64,000 nucleotides of DNA from JAMXLG01 sp963765935 (lineage in GTDB: Bacteria; Vulcanimicrobiota; Vulcanimicrobiia; Vulcanimicrobiales; Vulcanimicrobiaceae): contig CAVXXX010000001.1 of NCBI GenBank assembly GCA_963765935.1, positions 1,550,001-1,614,000 on the forward strand. Reading direction: 5' to 3'. This document shows, piece after piece, positions 26,663-35,447 of the stretch. Numbering within the stretch: position 1 is the first letter of the stretch; the number at the start of each line of letters is the position of its first letter. A program made the position numbers and the translations under genes. The notes under the pieces are model-generated. The model did no database searches. It was not told the origin of the DNA and saw nothing but the letters and a program-made list of their open reading frames with translations.

Positions 26663-27910
26663 CTAACGCACCTTTCCGAAAACGATCACACTGTTGTGGC
26701 CGCCGAATCCGAACGAGTTGCTAAATGCCGCGTTTACTTCGGCTTTGCGCGCGACGTTGGGCACGTAATCGAGCGTGCACTCGGGATCCGGATACTCGTA
26801 GTTGATCGTCGGCGGGATGACGCCGTCAAAGATGGTCATCACCGTGGCAATGCCCTCGAGTCCGCCGGCGGCGCCAAGCGCGTGTCCGTGCATCGCTTTC
26901 GTCGAGCTGACCGCGAGGTGCGGATGCTCGCCGAAGACTCGCTGAATCGCTTGCGATTCCGCGATATCGCCGAGCGGCGTCGACGTTCCGTGCGCGTTGA
27001 CGTAGTCGACGTCGGACGGCTTCATCTTCGTGGAGTCGAGCGCGCGCTGGAGCGCGAGCACGACGCCGTTGCCGTCGGGATCGGGAGCGACGATATTGTA
27101 GGCATCCGCCGATTGTCCGTACCCGAGGACTTCGCAATAGATCTTTGCGCCGCGCGCTTTCGCATGCTCGTACTCCTCGAAAATCAGAATCCCCGAGCCC
27201 TCGCCGAGCACGAATCCGTCGCGCTCTTTATCGAACGGACGCGATGCTTTCGCGGGCTCGTCGTTGCGCGTCGACATCGCTTTCATCGAACAGAAGCCGC
27301 CGACCGCAAGCGGTGAGATACATGCTTCCGTGCCGCCTGTCAGCATCGCAAGCGTATCGCCGTAGGCGACCGCATTGTAGGCGGTGACGATCGCATCGTT
27401 TGCCGACGCACATGCGCTTGCCGTCGAAAAGAACGGGCCGCGAAATCCGTACGTCATCGAAATATGCGCCGGCGCGGCATTGGCCATGAGCATCGGAATG
27501 AAGAACGGCGACGTCTTCACCCAATCGCCGTTTTTCGCCGCCTTTTCCGACTCATACCAGAACGTCTGAATGCCGCCGATTCCGGTACCAATGACGGCAC
27601 CGACGCGATCTTTGAACGACTGCTCTTGCGGCAGCGCGGCATCGACGATCGCTTCGCGCGCGGCGACGATTGCGTACTGCGAGAACCGGTCCATTCGGCG
27701 GGCTTCTTTTTTCCCGACCAGCTCGTCGGCGTTGAAGTCTTTCACTTCGGCGGCTATGCGCGTGGTGAAGGCGTTCGCGTCGAAGACGGTAATCGGGCCC
27801 ACGCCCGATTCGCCCGCTACCAGACGGCGCCAGAATTCCGGAGCTGAATTTCCAAGGGGCGTGACGGCGCCGAGGCCCGTCACGACTACACGTCGCTTAT
27901 CCAAAACCAC
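26663..27910 (-). CDS. fabF: 3-oxoacyl-ACP synthase II
   Basis: A 415-aa condensing enzyme of fatty-acid elongation. Catalytic Cys167 sits in STASACASANDAI; the two catalytic histidines are in DYVNAHGTSTPLGD and STKAMHGHALGAAGG. Ends with NSFGFGGHNSVIVFGKV, the family C-terminus. First gene of the fabF-rnc-smc-purH run; acpP, usually just upstream, is missing and a divergent secreted-protein gene lies there instead. Confidence 0.95.
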   Translation of the reverse strand: MVLDKRRVVVTGLGAVTPLGNSAPEFWRRLVAGESGVGPITVFDANAFTTRIAAEVKDFNADELVGKKEARRMDRFSQYAIVAAREAIVDAALPQEQSFKDRVGAVIGTGIGGIQTFWYESEKAAKNGDWVKTSPFFIPMLMANAAPAHISMTYGFRGPFFSTASACASANDAIVTAYNAVAYGDTLAMLTGGTEACISPLAVGGFCSMKAMSTRNDEPAKASRPFDKERDGFVLGEGSGILIFEEYEHAKARGAKIYCEVLGYGQSADAYNIVAPDPDGNGVVLALQRALDSTKMKPSDVDYVNAHGTSTPLGDIAESQAIQRVFGEHPHLAVSSTKAMHGHALGAAGGLEGIATVMTIFDGVIPPTINYEYPDPECTLDYVPNVARKAEVNAAFSNSFGFGGHNSVIVFGKVR

Positions 27911-27969
27911 ACCAAGTTACGGCGGACCCCACATGGCCCCTGTCGGCACGGTGGTAAGATGTATCTAGG

Positions 27970-28374
27970 ATGAGCCTCCTGCGAACGACCGCCGCCTTGT
28001 TTGCCTTCTCGCTTACGGCAACGCTCATTGCGCCCGCCGCAGCGGATCAAGTCTTCTCGAGCGTCTCGACGGGTCCGGTCCAGGCCCGCTCGACGCCGGC
28101 ACCCTATCCGCTCGGCGACATCTACTATGCCCCGTGCGGCTGGTACGGCAACTACGGGGGCAGCTACGGTTCGGGACGCGGTGGACGGAGTGGCCGCGGC
28201 GACACGACACTGACGGGCGAGCGCTTCTATCCTTATGACATCAGCTCGAACGGCAACCGGACCTACAGCCATGGCCGGAACAACGGGCGCTCGGGCTACG
28301 GCTGCAACGGCGCACGTCCGTCGCCCCGGCCGGGACGGCCGCTCCCCGCGCCGTACGCGACTCCGCGCGGGTGA
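27970..28374 (+). CDS. small secreted Gly/Arg/Ser-rich protein
   Basis: A 134-aa protein of unknown function with a signal peptide (LLRTTAALFAFSLTATLIAP, cut near AAADQ). The mature part has a compact region with PLGDIYYAPCGWYG (one Cys), a glycine/arginine/serine stretch (GGSYGSGRGGRSGRG), another Cys in GYGCNGARP and a Pro-rich tail. Low complexity suggests a surface or disordered role. It occupies the slot before rpmA where rplU is found in most bacteria. Codon use looks like that of its neighbours. Confidence 0.6.
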   Translation: MSLLRTTAALFAFSLTATLIAPAAADQVFSSVSTGPVQARSTPAPYPLGDIYYAPCGWYGNYGGSYGSGRGGRSGRGDTTLTGERFYPYDISSNGNRTYSHGRNNGRSGYGCNGARPSPRPGRPLPAPYATPRG

Positions 28375-28385
28375 ATCGACGGTCC

Positions 28386-28414
28386 TTGCATGGCGCCGGA
28401 CCCTTTGCTATACT
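28386..28414 (+). promoter_or_regulatory. sigma70-type promoter for rpmA
   Basis: TTGCAT (28386-28391) and TATACT (28409-28414) separated by exactly 17 bp, the best promoter-like pair in the window. The predicted start would be about 5 bases before the rpmA ATG, leaving a very short leader. Confidence 0.65.
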
Positions 28415-28423
28415 CTCCCGGCT

Positions 28424-28708
28424 ATGTTCGTTTTCGATCTGCAGCTTTTCGCGTCCAAGAAGGGCGCCGGTTCAACCCGTAACGGCCGCGATTCGAACGC
28501 CCAGCGCCTCGGCGTGAAGCGGTTCGGTGGCGAGCGCGTGCTCGCGGGCAATATTCTCGTGCGTCAGCGCGGGACGAAATTCTATCCCGGCGAGAACGTC
28601 GGCATCGGCAAGGACCACACGCTCTTCGCACTCGTCGAAGGTACTGTCGAATTCTCGTCGCGCCGCAACAAGAAGCAGATCAACGTTCGTCCGCTCGTCG
28701 CTGCATAA
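28424..28708 (+). CDS. rpmA: 50S ribosomal protein L27 with Prp-type N-terminal extension
   Basis: A 94-aa ribosomal protein whose N-terminus reaches the peptidyl-transferase centre. Start is the ATG at 28424, immediately after the predicted promoter. The sequence opens MFVFDLQLFASKKGAGSTRN: the first nine residues resemble the Firmicutes/Staphylococcus extension (LNLQFF before ASKKG) removed by the cysteine protease Prp between F9 and A10. The rest (GVKRFGGERVLAGNILVRQR, GENVGIGKDHTLFALVEG) is standard L27. rplU, its normal upstream partner, is absent; a Rho-independent terminator separates it from obgE. Confidence 0.95.
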   Translation: MFVFDLQLFASKKGAGSTRNGRDSNAQRLGVKRFGGERVLAGNILVRQRGTKFYPGENVGIGKDHTLFALVEGTVEFSSRRNKKQINVRPLVAA

Positions 28709-28731
28709 CGCGTTAGAGCTCATCTGAATCG

Positions 28732-28764
28732 AGAGGGCCCATTGCGGCCCTCTTTCTATTTTTT
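28732..28764 (+). terminator. Rho-independent terminator after rpmA
   Basis: Perfect 8-bp stem AGAGGGCC / GGCCCTCT with loop CATTGC, followed by TTCTATTTTTT. Lies between rpmA and obgE, so obgE is probably read partly by read-through or from its own start. Confidence 0.85.
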
Positions 28765-28770
28765 ACTGGC

Positions 28771-30036
28771 ATGCAATTTATCGACGAAGCAACGATCACA
28801 GTGGCTGCCGGCAACGGCGGCGACGGTATCGTCGCGTGGCGTCGTGAGAAGTACATTCCCAAGGGCGGCCCCGCCGGCGGCGACGGCGGCCACGGCGGCA
28901 GCGTCTATCTCGAAGCTACGCCCGAACTCTCGACGCTCGTCGAATTTCGTTTCAAACGCCAATTCGGTGCCGATGCCGGTAAGCCGGGCGGTCAATCTAA
29001 TAAGTCCGGACGCAGCGGTGAAGACTTGACGATCGCCGTACCGGTCGGCACGATCGTCTATCGCGCATTCGAAGGTAAGACCGAAGCATTTCTGAGCGAT
29101 CTCGCACATCCGGGCGACCGCGTAATGGTGGCTAAAGGCGGAAAAGGCGGTCTCGGCAACCAGCACTTCGCAACGAGCACGCGTCAAGCGCCGCGCATTG
29201 CCTATCACGGCGAGCCGGGCGAACGATGCGCCGTGCGTTTGGAACTTCGATTGCTCGCCGATTGCGGTGTCATCGGCGTTCCGAATGCGGGGAAGTCGAC
29301 GCTGCTTTCCGTCGTTACAGCCGCGCGTCCGAAGATCGCGGATTATCCGTTCACGACGCTCGAGCCGCAACTCGGCGTCGTCCGCGTTTCCGATGAAGAG
29401 TCGTTCTTTATGGTGGACGTTCCGGGACTCATTGAAGGCGCGCATGAAGGCGCCGGCCTCGGCGATCAATTTCTCAAACACGTCGAGCGCACGCGCGCGC
29501 TCGTGCATTTGCTCGACGGCGCAAAACCGCTCGACGAAATTCTGCACGATAAAGAGACGATCGAACGCGAACTCGGGGCGTGGAATCCCAAGCTGCTCGA
29601 AAAACCATCGCTGCTCGTGGTCAGCAAGCTCGATCTGCCCGATGCGCAAGAGCGTTTGCGTGAACTGCGCGAGCACTTCCCGGCCGTACGCGGAATCAGC
29701 TCCGCGACACGCGAGGGCGTGCAAGATCTCGTCTACGCGATTTGGCAGACGATCAAAGATGCGCCGATGCCCGAAGTCGTTACGCCGCCGCCCGCGCAAA
29801 TCGAACTCGTTCCGCGCAATGCATTCGTCATCACGCGCGAATCCGATGGCACGTTCGTGATTGCAGGTGAGCGCGTCGAGCGGCTCGCGTCAATGACGAA
29901 CTTCGATTCCGATGAGGCGCTCGCGCGTTTTGAACGAGCGCTTGCAAAGATGGGCGTCGAGAAGAAATTACGCGAACTTGGCGCAGCGGAAGGGGATACC
30001 GTCCGAATCGGGCAGTACGAATTCACGTACTCATGA
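28771..30036 (+). CDS. obgE: GTPase Obg, ribosome assembly and stress
   Basis: A 421-aa P-loop GTPase acting in 50S assembly. N-terminal glycine-rich Obg fold (GGPAGGDGGHGGSVYLEA, 32-49; KGGKGGLGNQHFATSTRQAP). G domain with G1 GVPNAGKST at 169-177, switch I ADYPFTTLEPQLG, G3 DVPGLIEGAHEGAGLG, and an NKxD variant SKLDLP. A C-terminal OCT domain (EVERLASMTNFDSDEAL-like, RVERLASMTNFDSDEALARF) is present. Overlaps nadD by 4 bp. Confidence 0.95.
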   Translation: MQFIDEATITVAAGNGGDGIVAWRREKYIPKGGPAGGDGGHGGSVYLEATPELSTLVEFRFKRQFGADAGKPGGQSNKSGRSGEDLTIAVPVGTIVYRAFEGKTEAFLSDLAHPGDRVMVAKGGKGGLGNQHFATSTRQAPRIAYHGEPGERCAVRLELRLLADCGVIGVPNAGKSTLLSVVTAARPKIADYPFTTLEPQLGVVRVSDEESFFMVDVPGLIEGAHEGAGLGDQFLKHVERTRALVHLLDGAKPLDEILHDKETIERELGAWNPKLLEKPSLLVVSKLDLPDAQERLRELREHFPAVRGISSATREGVQDLVYAIWQTIKDAPMPEVVTPPPAQIELVPRNAFVITRESDGTFVIAGERVERLASMTNFDSDEALARFERALAKMGVEKKLRELGAAEGDTVRIGQYEFTYS

Positions 30037-30653
30037 AACTCGGTATCTTCGGTGGGACCTTCGATCCCATTCACAACGCGCATTTGTTCCTTGCGGAATC
30101 GGCGCGGCTCATGGAAAACCTCGATCGCGTGCTGTTCGTGCCGACCAAGCTGCAGCACTACCGCAATTCGGCGATCGAAAGCGCCGAGCACCGATGCGCG
30201 ATGATTCTGGGAGCGATCGCCATGAACCGCGGCTTCGCGCTCGATGACTCGGATTTGCGCCCCGATGCAACGGGGTTCTCTGCCGATTTGCTGCCGGTGC
30301 TTCATGCAAAATATCCGGACTCGACGTTTACGTTCATCATCGGCGCAGATTCGCTCGCAAATTCCACGTGGGAACGTTTCCCGGACGTTCTCGAGAATCT
30401 GGAGCGTTTTGTCATCGCGCCGCGTCCCGGCGTTCGTGCCGAAGCGCTGCAGCGTGTGATCTCCGCGGTTCCGAAGCACCTGCGGGAGCGTATCGCGACG
30501 CTCAATATGCCGGAGCTCCCGGAGAGCGCGACGCTCATTCGAACGCTCCTTTCGCAGGGACGCAGCGTACGCTATCTCGTACCGGAGGCGGTATGGCAGT
30601 ATATCGTCGCGCACAAGCTCTACGGCATCAAGCAAGAACCGGTTTTACGTTAG
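30033..30653 (+). CDS. nadD: nicotinate-nucleotide adenylyltransferase
   Basis: A 206-aa enzyme that adenylylates nicotinate mononucleotide in NAD synthesis. N-terminal GIFGGTFDPIHNAHLFLAES with the nucleotidyltransferase motif HNAH at 14-17 (family HxGH, here Ala replaces Gly). TFIIGADSLANSTWERF marks the substrate site, and the C-terminal LPESATLIRTLL corresponds to ISSTxIR. Its final 61 bp overlap the next small lipoprotein gene. rsfS, which often follows nadD, is not seen. Confidence 0.93.
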   Translation: MKLGIFGGTFDPIHNAHLFLAESARLMENLDRVLFVPTKLQHYRNSAIESAEHRCAMILGAIAMNRGFALDDSDLRPDATGFSADLLPVLHAKYPDSTFTFIIGADSLANSTWERFPDVLENLERFVIAPRPGVRAEALQRVISAVPKHLRERIATLNMPELPESATLIRTLLSQGRSVRYLVPEAVWQYIVAHKLYGIKQEPVLR

Positions 30654-31042
30654 TCTTCGCGGCAACGCTCGCGGCGTGCGCCGGCGCAAACGACGCGCCG
30701 GATAACGCGCGCATTTGCGCAGCATACGCCAGTCAAGGATCGCACGGCGAAGTTGTCGCCGGCGGCACCGTTCGCCGCATGCTTGGAACGCGTCAGGGTC
30801 CCAGCGGAACGCACGAAGGCTTCTTGTTACAGCTCGACGGCGATTGCGATTTGCTCCTGCGCGTCGAAACAAACACCGATCTTACCGGCCCTGTTCCGCT
30901 CCATGACGGTGAACGCATCACGGTGAAGGGCGAATACGAATTCGATCCGATGGGTGGCGTCGTGCATTGGACGCATCACGATCCGCGCGGCCACCATCCC
31001 GACGGTTACGTGAAGACCGCCGACGGCAAAGTGTATCAGTAG
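30593..31042 (+). CDS. DUF3465-family lipoprotein-like protein
   Basis: A 149-aa exported protein starting at the ATG at 30593, four bases after GGAGG, inside the 3' end of nadD. Hydrophobic signal with probable lipobox LAACAG (FTLVFAATLAACAGA). The mature domain reads GTVRRMLGTRQGPSGTHEGF, ITVKGEYEFDPMGGVVHWTH followed by HDPRGHHPDGYVK, the hallmark of DUF3465, often found in cell-envelope proteins of unknown function. The 3' end overlaps the convergent carboxypeptidase gene by 7 bp. Confidence 0.8.
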   Translation: MAVYRRAQALRHQARTGFTLVFAATLAACAGANDAPDNARICAAYASQGSHGEVVAGGTVRRMLGTRQGPSGTHEGFLLQLDGDCDLLLRVETNTDLTGPVPLHDGERITVKGEYEFDPMGGVVHWTHHDPRGHHPDGYVKTADGKVYQ

Positions 31043-32589
31043 TCTAGGTACGTCGACGTCGCCATTTGACCCAGCAGCTCTCCCGCAAACGTGTAGACGT
31101 CCTTTTCAGGATAAAGACTAAAGCGTCCCGGAAGCCGATTGACCGAAAACGAAAACGCAACATGGCGTCCCTTGCGTGTCGTCGTGTATCCCGAGAGGGC
31201 TTTCGTCATCAGTATCCGGTCGTTGAGCAGATCGGTCGGCCCGGTCGTTCCGGTTTTCGCGAACACCTTGCCCTTCGCCGGCGACGTCGTTTGTACGTTG
31301 TAAATCGTGCCGTCGACACCGAGCACGGGAAGCGCGCGATGAAAGGCCGCGTACCACGATTGGCGCGAGATCCACGCGAGCCAATGAACCATGAAATCAG
31401 GCGTATAGAAGCTCGCCGACCCGTCACCATCTTGCTGTGCGGCCGCATTGAGATCGAGCCCCGCTTTTTGGATCACGGCTCGTTCTTGTCCAAAACCGGC
31501 CTTCATGAAGTCCGCTTGTGCATGACCCGCGTAGACCGCCCATAACGGAATCTGCATCGCCGCGTGCGTGTTCTGACTGACTTTCAGTGTAACTTTGACG
31601 TCTTCCGATAGCGGCGGCGAAACGTGCTCGGCAATACGATTGGCGGCAACGTACGAGGGCGCCGCCTCGTCGTGCGAAAACGGCTTCTCGTTCGGCGCCG
31701 TGTCAATTGCCACGCCGGCGTCTTTGAGCGCCATGGCGAACGCCGATTGCGCGAAGCGCACCGGATCGGCCACGGCATAGACTTGCAGCATTGGTCTGCG
31801 CGGTGGAATCGTGCCGTTCAGGGTCACCGTACGACTGCCGTCACTCTTCGCTACGTCATCCTGACCGGCGAGAAATTCCGAGCCCTCCGCACCGGTCGTC
31901 ATTTTATTCACGAACGTAACATAGGGCGTCTGCGGAGAAACGGAGATCGAAACGGGATCGCCGGGTTTCGCGCCCGGCACCATCATGATGTCGACGAGAT
32001 TATCGTTCACGACGATCGGCGTCAGCGTCGTGGAAGCCTCCAGTTCGATTCCCTGCGCACTGAACAGCGCGGCATCGACGGCGACACGGCCGTCGATACG
32101 CTTCACTCCCGACTGCGCGACTTGGCGCGCAAGCTCGCGTAAGACGAGCAGCGGATCGCCCGGGACGACGGCGGCGTCCGGAAAGCCCGCGTCTTCATGA
32201 TCGGCGTTGGTAAACGCAAGCGTACCATTGGGCTGCACGCGTTGTGAAAGGTTCGGATCGCCGGACGCCACGAGGACGACATCGCCATGAAGCGTTCCCG
32301 ACGGATCGATCGGGCCGGTGCGATACACGGGCGTCGTAAAGCGAAAATCAGGGCCGAATAATGCAAGGGAGGTTCCCATCGTCAGCAACTTCGTGTTCGA
32401 AGCTGCTTCCATATACTGCTCGCTATTGTGCGCGTAGAGCACTTTATGGGTGTCGAGGTCGTAGACTTCGCCGGCTGCGATCGCATGCCGGGCCTCTGCC
32501 TTTGCCATGAGCGCATCGAGCGTTTCGGCTTGAGTATGAAGCGGCACGAGCGCGGCGATCAAAAGCACCACCGAAAGACCTTTACGCAT
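31036..32589 (-). CDS. dacB: D-alanyl-D-alanine carboxypeptidase/endopeptidase (PBP4, S13 family)
   Basis: A 517-aa periplasmic penicillin-binding protein trimming peptidoglycan cross-links. Start at the ATG complementary to 32587-32589, giving signal peptide LSVVLLIAALVPLHTQAE. Catalytic SNTK at 64-67, second motif SQN in VSQNTHAAM and KTG in FAKTGTTGPTDLL are all in order, and the large S13 insertion between SxxK and SxN is present. Neighbours are a DUF3465 protein and RidA. With mreC/mreD/mrdA nearby, it belongs to the wall-synthesis machinery. Confidence 0.9.
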   Translation of the reverse strand: MRKGLSVVLLIAALVPLHTQAETLDALMAKAEARHAIAAGEVYDLDTHKVLYAHNSEQYMEAASNTKLLTMGTSLALFGPDFRFTTPVYRTGPIDPSGTLHGDVVLVASGDPNLSQRVQPNGTLAFTNADHEDAGFPDAAVVPGDPLLVLRELARQVAQSGVKRIDGRVAVDAALFSAQGIELEASTTLTPIVVNDNLVDIMMVPGAKPGDPVSISVSPQTPYVTFVNKMTTGAEGSEFLAGQDDVAKSDGSRTVTLNGTIPPRRPMLQVYAVADPVRFAQSAFAMALKDAGVAIDTAPNEKPFSHDEAAPSYVAANRIAEHVSPPLSEDVKVTLKVSQNTHAAMQIPLWAVYAGHAQADFMKAGFGQERAVIQKAGLDLNAAAQQDGDGSASFYTPDFMVHWLAWISRQSWYAAFHRALPVLGVDGTIYNVQTTSPAKGKVFAKTGTTGPTDLLNDRILMTKALSGYTTTRKGRHVAFSFSVNRLPGRFSLYPEKDVYTFAGELLGQMATSTYLDY

Positions 32590-32600
32590 GGTCAACACCG

Positions 32601-32981
32601 TTAACACTCCGCAATCGCTGCAATCGACACTTTGAGTCCTGGAATGCGTGCGGGCAACTTCGCACCTTGCCGGGCGGGCGGATCGGCCGGGAACCATCGC
32701 ATCCACTCCTCGTTCATCCCCGCGAAATCGTCCTCGTCGGCGAGCACGACCGTAACACTGACGATAGCGTCCATCGAACTACCCGCGGCTTCGAGAATGG
32801 CGGCTATATTGTTCAGGCACTGGCGCGTTTGTTCTTGAATCGTGGTGCCGGTTATTTGACCCGTTTGCCGATCGGCCGGCGCCGTACCGGAAACAAATAC
32901 CAATCCGGCTGCCTTTACAGCCTGGCTGTATGCCGGAGGTGGCTTCGCTGCTTGTGTCGTGTAAACAATATTCCGTGACAT
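32601..32981 (-). CDS. RidA/YjgF-family enamine/imine deaminase
   Basis: A 126-aa small protein with the RidA fold that clears reactive enamines from PLP enzymes. Start at the ATG complementary to 32979-32981 (MSRNIVYTTQAAKPPPAYSQ). The signature PPPAYSQAVKAAGLVFVSGT carries the trimer-interface residues, and the substrate Arg is in the expected AARIP-like segment LPARIPGLKVSIAAIAEC. Lies between the cupin and carboxypeptidase genes. Specific subgroup and substrate unclear. Confidence 0.85.
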   Translation of the reverse strand: MSRNIVYTTQAAKPPPAYSQAVKAAGLVFVSGTAPADRQTGQITGTTIQEQTRQCLNNIAAILEAAGSSMDAIVSVTVVLADEDDFAGMNEEWMRWFPADPPARQGAKLPARIPGLKVSIAAIAEC

Positions 32982-32994
32982 GTGCAGTTGCCCG

Positions 32995-33393
32995 TTATTT
33001 CGCGCAAAGAATGTAGACGTCAAAGATCGTTTCACCGACGGCGCGACCGTAGTGCGGTTCCGTCGCGAGACCCTGCATCACCGACCCGGCTGGTAAACTG
33101 CGCTCTTTCGTTCTTGAATGATTCTTATCGAAGCCGATCACGAGCGTGCCGGACAACACCGTATAAATCGCCGCGACGTTGTTAACGTGCCATGGATACA
33201 CGAAGCCGTTCGGAAACTTGTTCCTCACGAGCGTATCGCACGAATCCTGGTCCTTTCCGCGTAATTGCGCGTAATACGCACCATGTGGAACGCCTTTTCC
33301 GGTGAGCGCGACCCAGTGCATGTTCTGAGGGAACGTGTAGAGCGTTTGTGTGCCGGCCAGCGCAGCTAGCAGCACGGCCTTGAAACCGATCAT
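32995..33393 (-). CDS. secreted cupin-domain protein
   Basis: A 132-aa protein with a short N-terminal signal (MIGFKAVLLAALAGTQTLY) and a single cupin barrel: YPWHVNNVAAIYTVLSGTLV holds the first His and Glu-like positions, GFVYPWH the metal-site start, and EPHYGRAVGETIFDVYI the second half. Seven-residue spacing follows the ABC permease gene. No specific ligand can be named. Confidence 0.75.
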   Translation of the reverse strand: MIGFKAVLLAALAGTQTLYTFPQNMHWVALTGKGVPHGAYYAQLRGKDQDSCDTLVRNKFPNGFVYPWHVNNVAAIYTVLSGTLVIGFDKNHSRTKERSLPAGSVMQGLATEPHYGRAVGETIFDVYILCAK

Positions 33394-33402
33394 GGCAACC
33401 TC

Positions 33403-34524
33403 CTATGAGTAGCGCGTGCTCCGCGCGAATCGAATGGTGGCAATAATGAAGATGACCGCACCGTACCCGAGCATCAACAGTACCGACGGCCAGAGTTGGT
33501 CCAGGCCGGCGCCGCGCACGATGATGCCCCGGAGAATCTCGATGTAATACGTGAGCGGGATAAAGTAGCCAAAGATCTGCATCGGGACAGGCATCAACGA
33601 TCGTTCGAAGACCGCACCAGAGACCAGCACCGAAGGCAACAACACGAAGATCGCCATCAGTTGCGCTTGAATTTGCGTCTGCGCGACGGTTGAAATCAAG
33701 AGCCCAAGGCCGAGGGAGACGCTGAGAAACGCGAGCGACAAGACCGCAAGCAACAATCCGTTCCCGACGATCGGCACGCCGAAAATGAATCGCATACCGA
33801 AGACGAGCGCCATGAACTGAATCGCTGCGATGAACACATAGGGCAGTATTTTTCCGAGAAGCAATCCGGCCGTGCCGATCGGCGTTACGAGCAACTGATC
33901 GAGCGTTCCGCGTTCGCGTTCGCCCACGATGGCGAGCGCCGTCAACATGATGGTGATGTTTTGTAAGACGAGGCCGATCAAGCCCGGGACAAAGAAGTTT
34001 GCGCTGCGCATCGCCGGATTGAACAGCACGGTCGGACGCACTTCAAACGGCGTTACCGTCGGTGACGAAAAAATGCGCAAAGGAATCCCCGAAAGTGCTA
34101 CGGCTGAGCCGTACGCGACTTGGGCGATCGCCGAGTCCGATCCATCAACATACGCGCCAACGGCCGGGTGACGTCCCGCTTCCAAGTCGGCCGTGAAATT
34201 CACCGGAATATCAAACGCGACGCGCACGCGGCCTCCGACGATAGCGCTGATCAGCGCTGCTCGCGTCGGCACCGTCTCCACGACTTTGAACGTGCGCGAA
34301 CCGACGATCCCGTCGAGAAATGCTTGCGCACCCGGGCCGGGATCCTCGCGGTACACGGCCGACGGTACGTCCAGCACCGTCGTGTTGATGGCATAGCCGA
34401 GCAACACTAATTGCACGAGCGGGACGCCGACCGCGAGCGCCAGTGTAAACGGACTGCGCAGAATCTCGCGCAACTCCTTATAGACGACGGCCCGTAACCC
34501 CGAAAAATCGAACAAGCTACGCAC
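33403..34524 (-). CDS. ABC-2 type transporter permease
   Basis: A 373-aa inner-membrane subunit of a drug- or lipid-type exporter. One N-terminal helix (LALAVGVPLVQLVLLGYAI), a ~150-residue extracytoplasmic domain, then five C-terminal helices including NFFVPGLIGLVLQNITIMLT and the EREGTLDQLLVTPIG-like loop ERERGTLDQLLVTPIG, the ABC-2 signature. Same operon as the ATPase (1-bp overlap) and membrane-fusion protein, matching the YbhG-YbhF-YbhR arrangement but with one permease. Confidence 0.9.
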   Translation of the reverse strand: MRSLFDFSGLRAVVYKELREILRSPFTLALAVGVPLVQLVLLGYAINTTVLDVPSAVYREDPGPGAQAFLDGIVGSRTFKVVETVPTRAALISAIVGGRVRVAFDIPVNFTADLEAGRHPAVGAYVDGSDSAIAQVAYGSAVALSGIPLRIFSSPTVTPFEVRPTVLFNPAMRSANFFVPGLIGLVLQNITIMLTALAIVGERERGTLDQLLVTPIGTAGLLLGKILPYVFIAAIQFMALVFGMRFIFGVPIVGNGLLLAVLSLAFLSVSLGLGLLISTVAQTQIQAQLMAIFVLLPSVLVSGAVFERSLMPVPMQIFGYFIPLTYYIEILRGIIVRGAGLDQLWPSVLLMLGYGAVIFIIATIRFARSTRYS

Positions 34525-35447
34525 TATGCAGCCCTCGCGCGGGTGAGTGCCACAAAGGCGTCTTCGAGCGAAGGGACGATATCGTGCACGCGCGACGCGT
34601 CGAGACCGACCGCACGCGCGACCTCATCCTGCGAAACGTTTTCGTCGACGACGACGTGAATGTCGCGTCCGAAGATCGTCGCGTCGCGCAGGCCCTTCAC
34701 ATCATGAACCCGGCGGAACGCCGCCATGACGTCGTCGGTCTGCAATGCGTAGCGTCGCGTACCGGGCGGCGTCACTTGCGGCAGCGTGCAAATCTCCGAA
34801 GGGGAGCCTTGCGCGAGAACGTCGCCGTTATAGATGTAGGCAAGGCTCGAGCAGCGCTCAGCTTCATCCATGTAGTGCGTCGTCACGAAAAACGTCTTGC
34901 CTTGCGCGGTCAACTGGAAGAGCAAGTCCCACAGATCGCGCCGAGCGACGGGATCGATGCCGGCCGTCGGTTCGTCGAGAAATACGATGGCGGGATCATG
35001 CAGAAGCGCGCACGCGAGCGCGAGGCGCCGCTGCCAACCGCCGGAAAGTGCGCTTGCAAGATAGCTCCGATACGACTGAATTCCGACGATATCGATCACA
35101 CGCTGTTTACGGTCCGCGCGATGTTGGTTCACGCCGTAGGCGCGCGCATAGAATTCGAGGTTTTCATCGACGGTGAGATCGCCATAGAGCGAAAACCCTT
35201 GCGCCATATAGCCGATCGAGCGGCGAACCTCGAGCGACTGTTTCTCGATGTCGAAACCCGCAACCGTGGCGCTCCCGGCCGTCGGCTTTACGAGGCCGCA
35301 GAGCATCTTGATCGTCGTGGTTTTGCCGCTGCCGTTGGGTCCGAGAAATCCAAAGATGGTGCCGGCTTCCACGGAAAACTTGATGTTGTTGACGACCGTA
35401 TGCTCACCGTATTTCTTCGTGAGACCGAGGATGTCAATGGCCTTCAC
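34524..35447 (-). CDS. ABC transporter ATP-binding protein
   Basis: A 307-aa ATPase of an ABC-2 exporter. Walker A GPNGSGKTTTIKM near 36, Q-loop GYMAQGFSLYGDLTVDENL, signature LSGGWQRRLALACAL (LSGGxQRR form), Walker B IVFLDEPTAGIDP, His switch TTHYMDEAERC. C-terminal extension ends SLEDAFVALTRARA. Single nucleotide-binding domain, unlike the double YbhF. Overlaps the fusion protein by 4 bp and the permease by 1 bp. Confidence 0.93.
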   Translation of the reverse strand: MKAIDILGLTKKYGEHTVVNNIKFSVEAGTIFGFLGPNGSGKTTTIKMLCGLVKPTAGSATVAGFDIEKQSLEVRRSIGYMAQGFSLYGDLTVDENLEFYARAYGVNQHRADRKQRVIDIVGIQSYRSYLASALSGGWQRRLALACALLHDPAIVFLDEPTAGIDPVARRDLWDLLFQLTAQGKTFFVTTHYMDEAERCSSLAYIYNGDVLAQGSPSEICTLPQVTPPGTRRYALQTDDVMAAFRRVHDVKGLRDATIFGRDIHVVVDENVSQDEVARAVGLDASRVHDIVPSLEDAFVALTRARAA

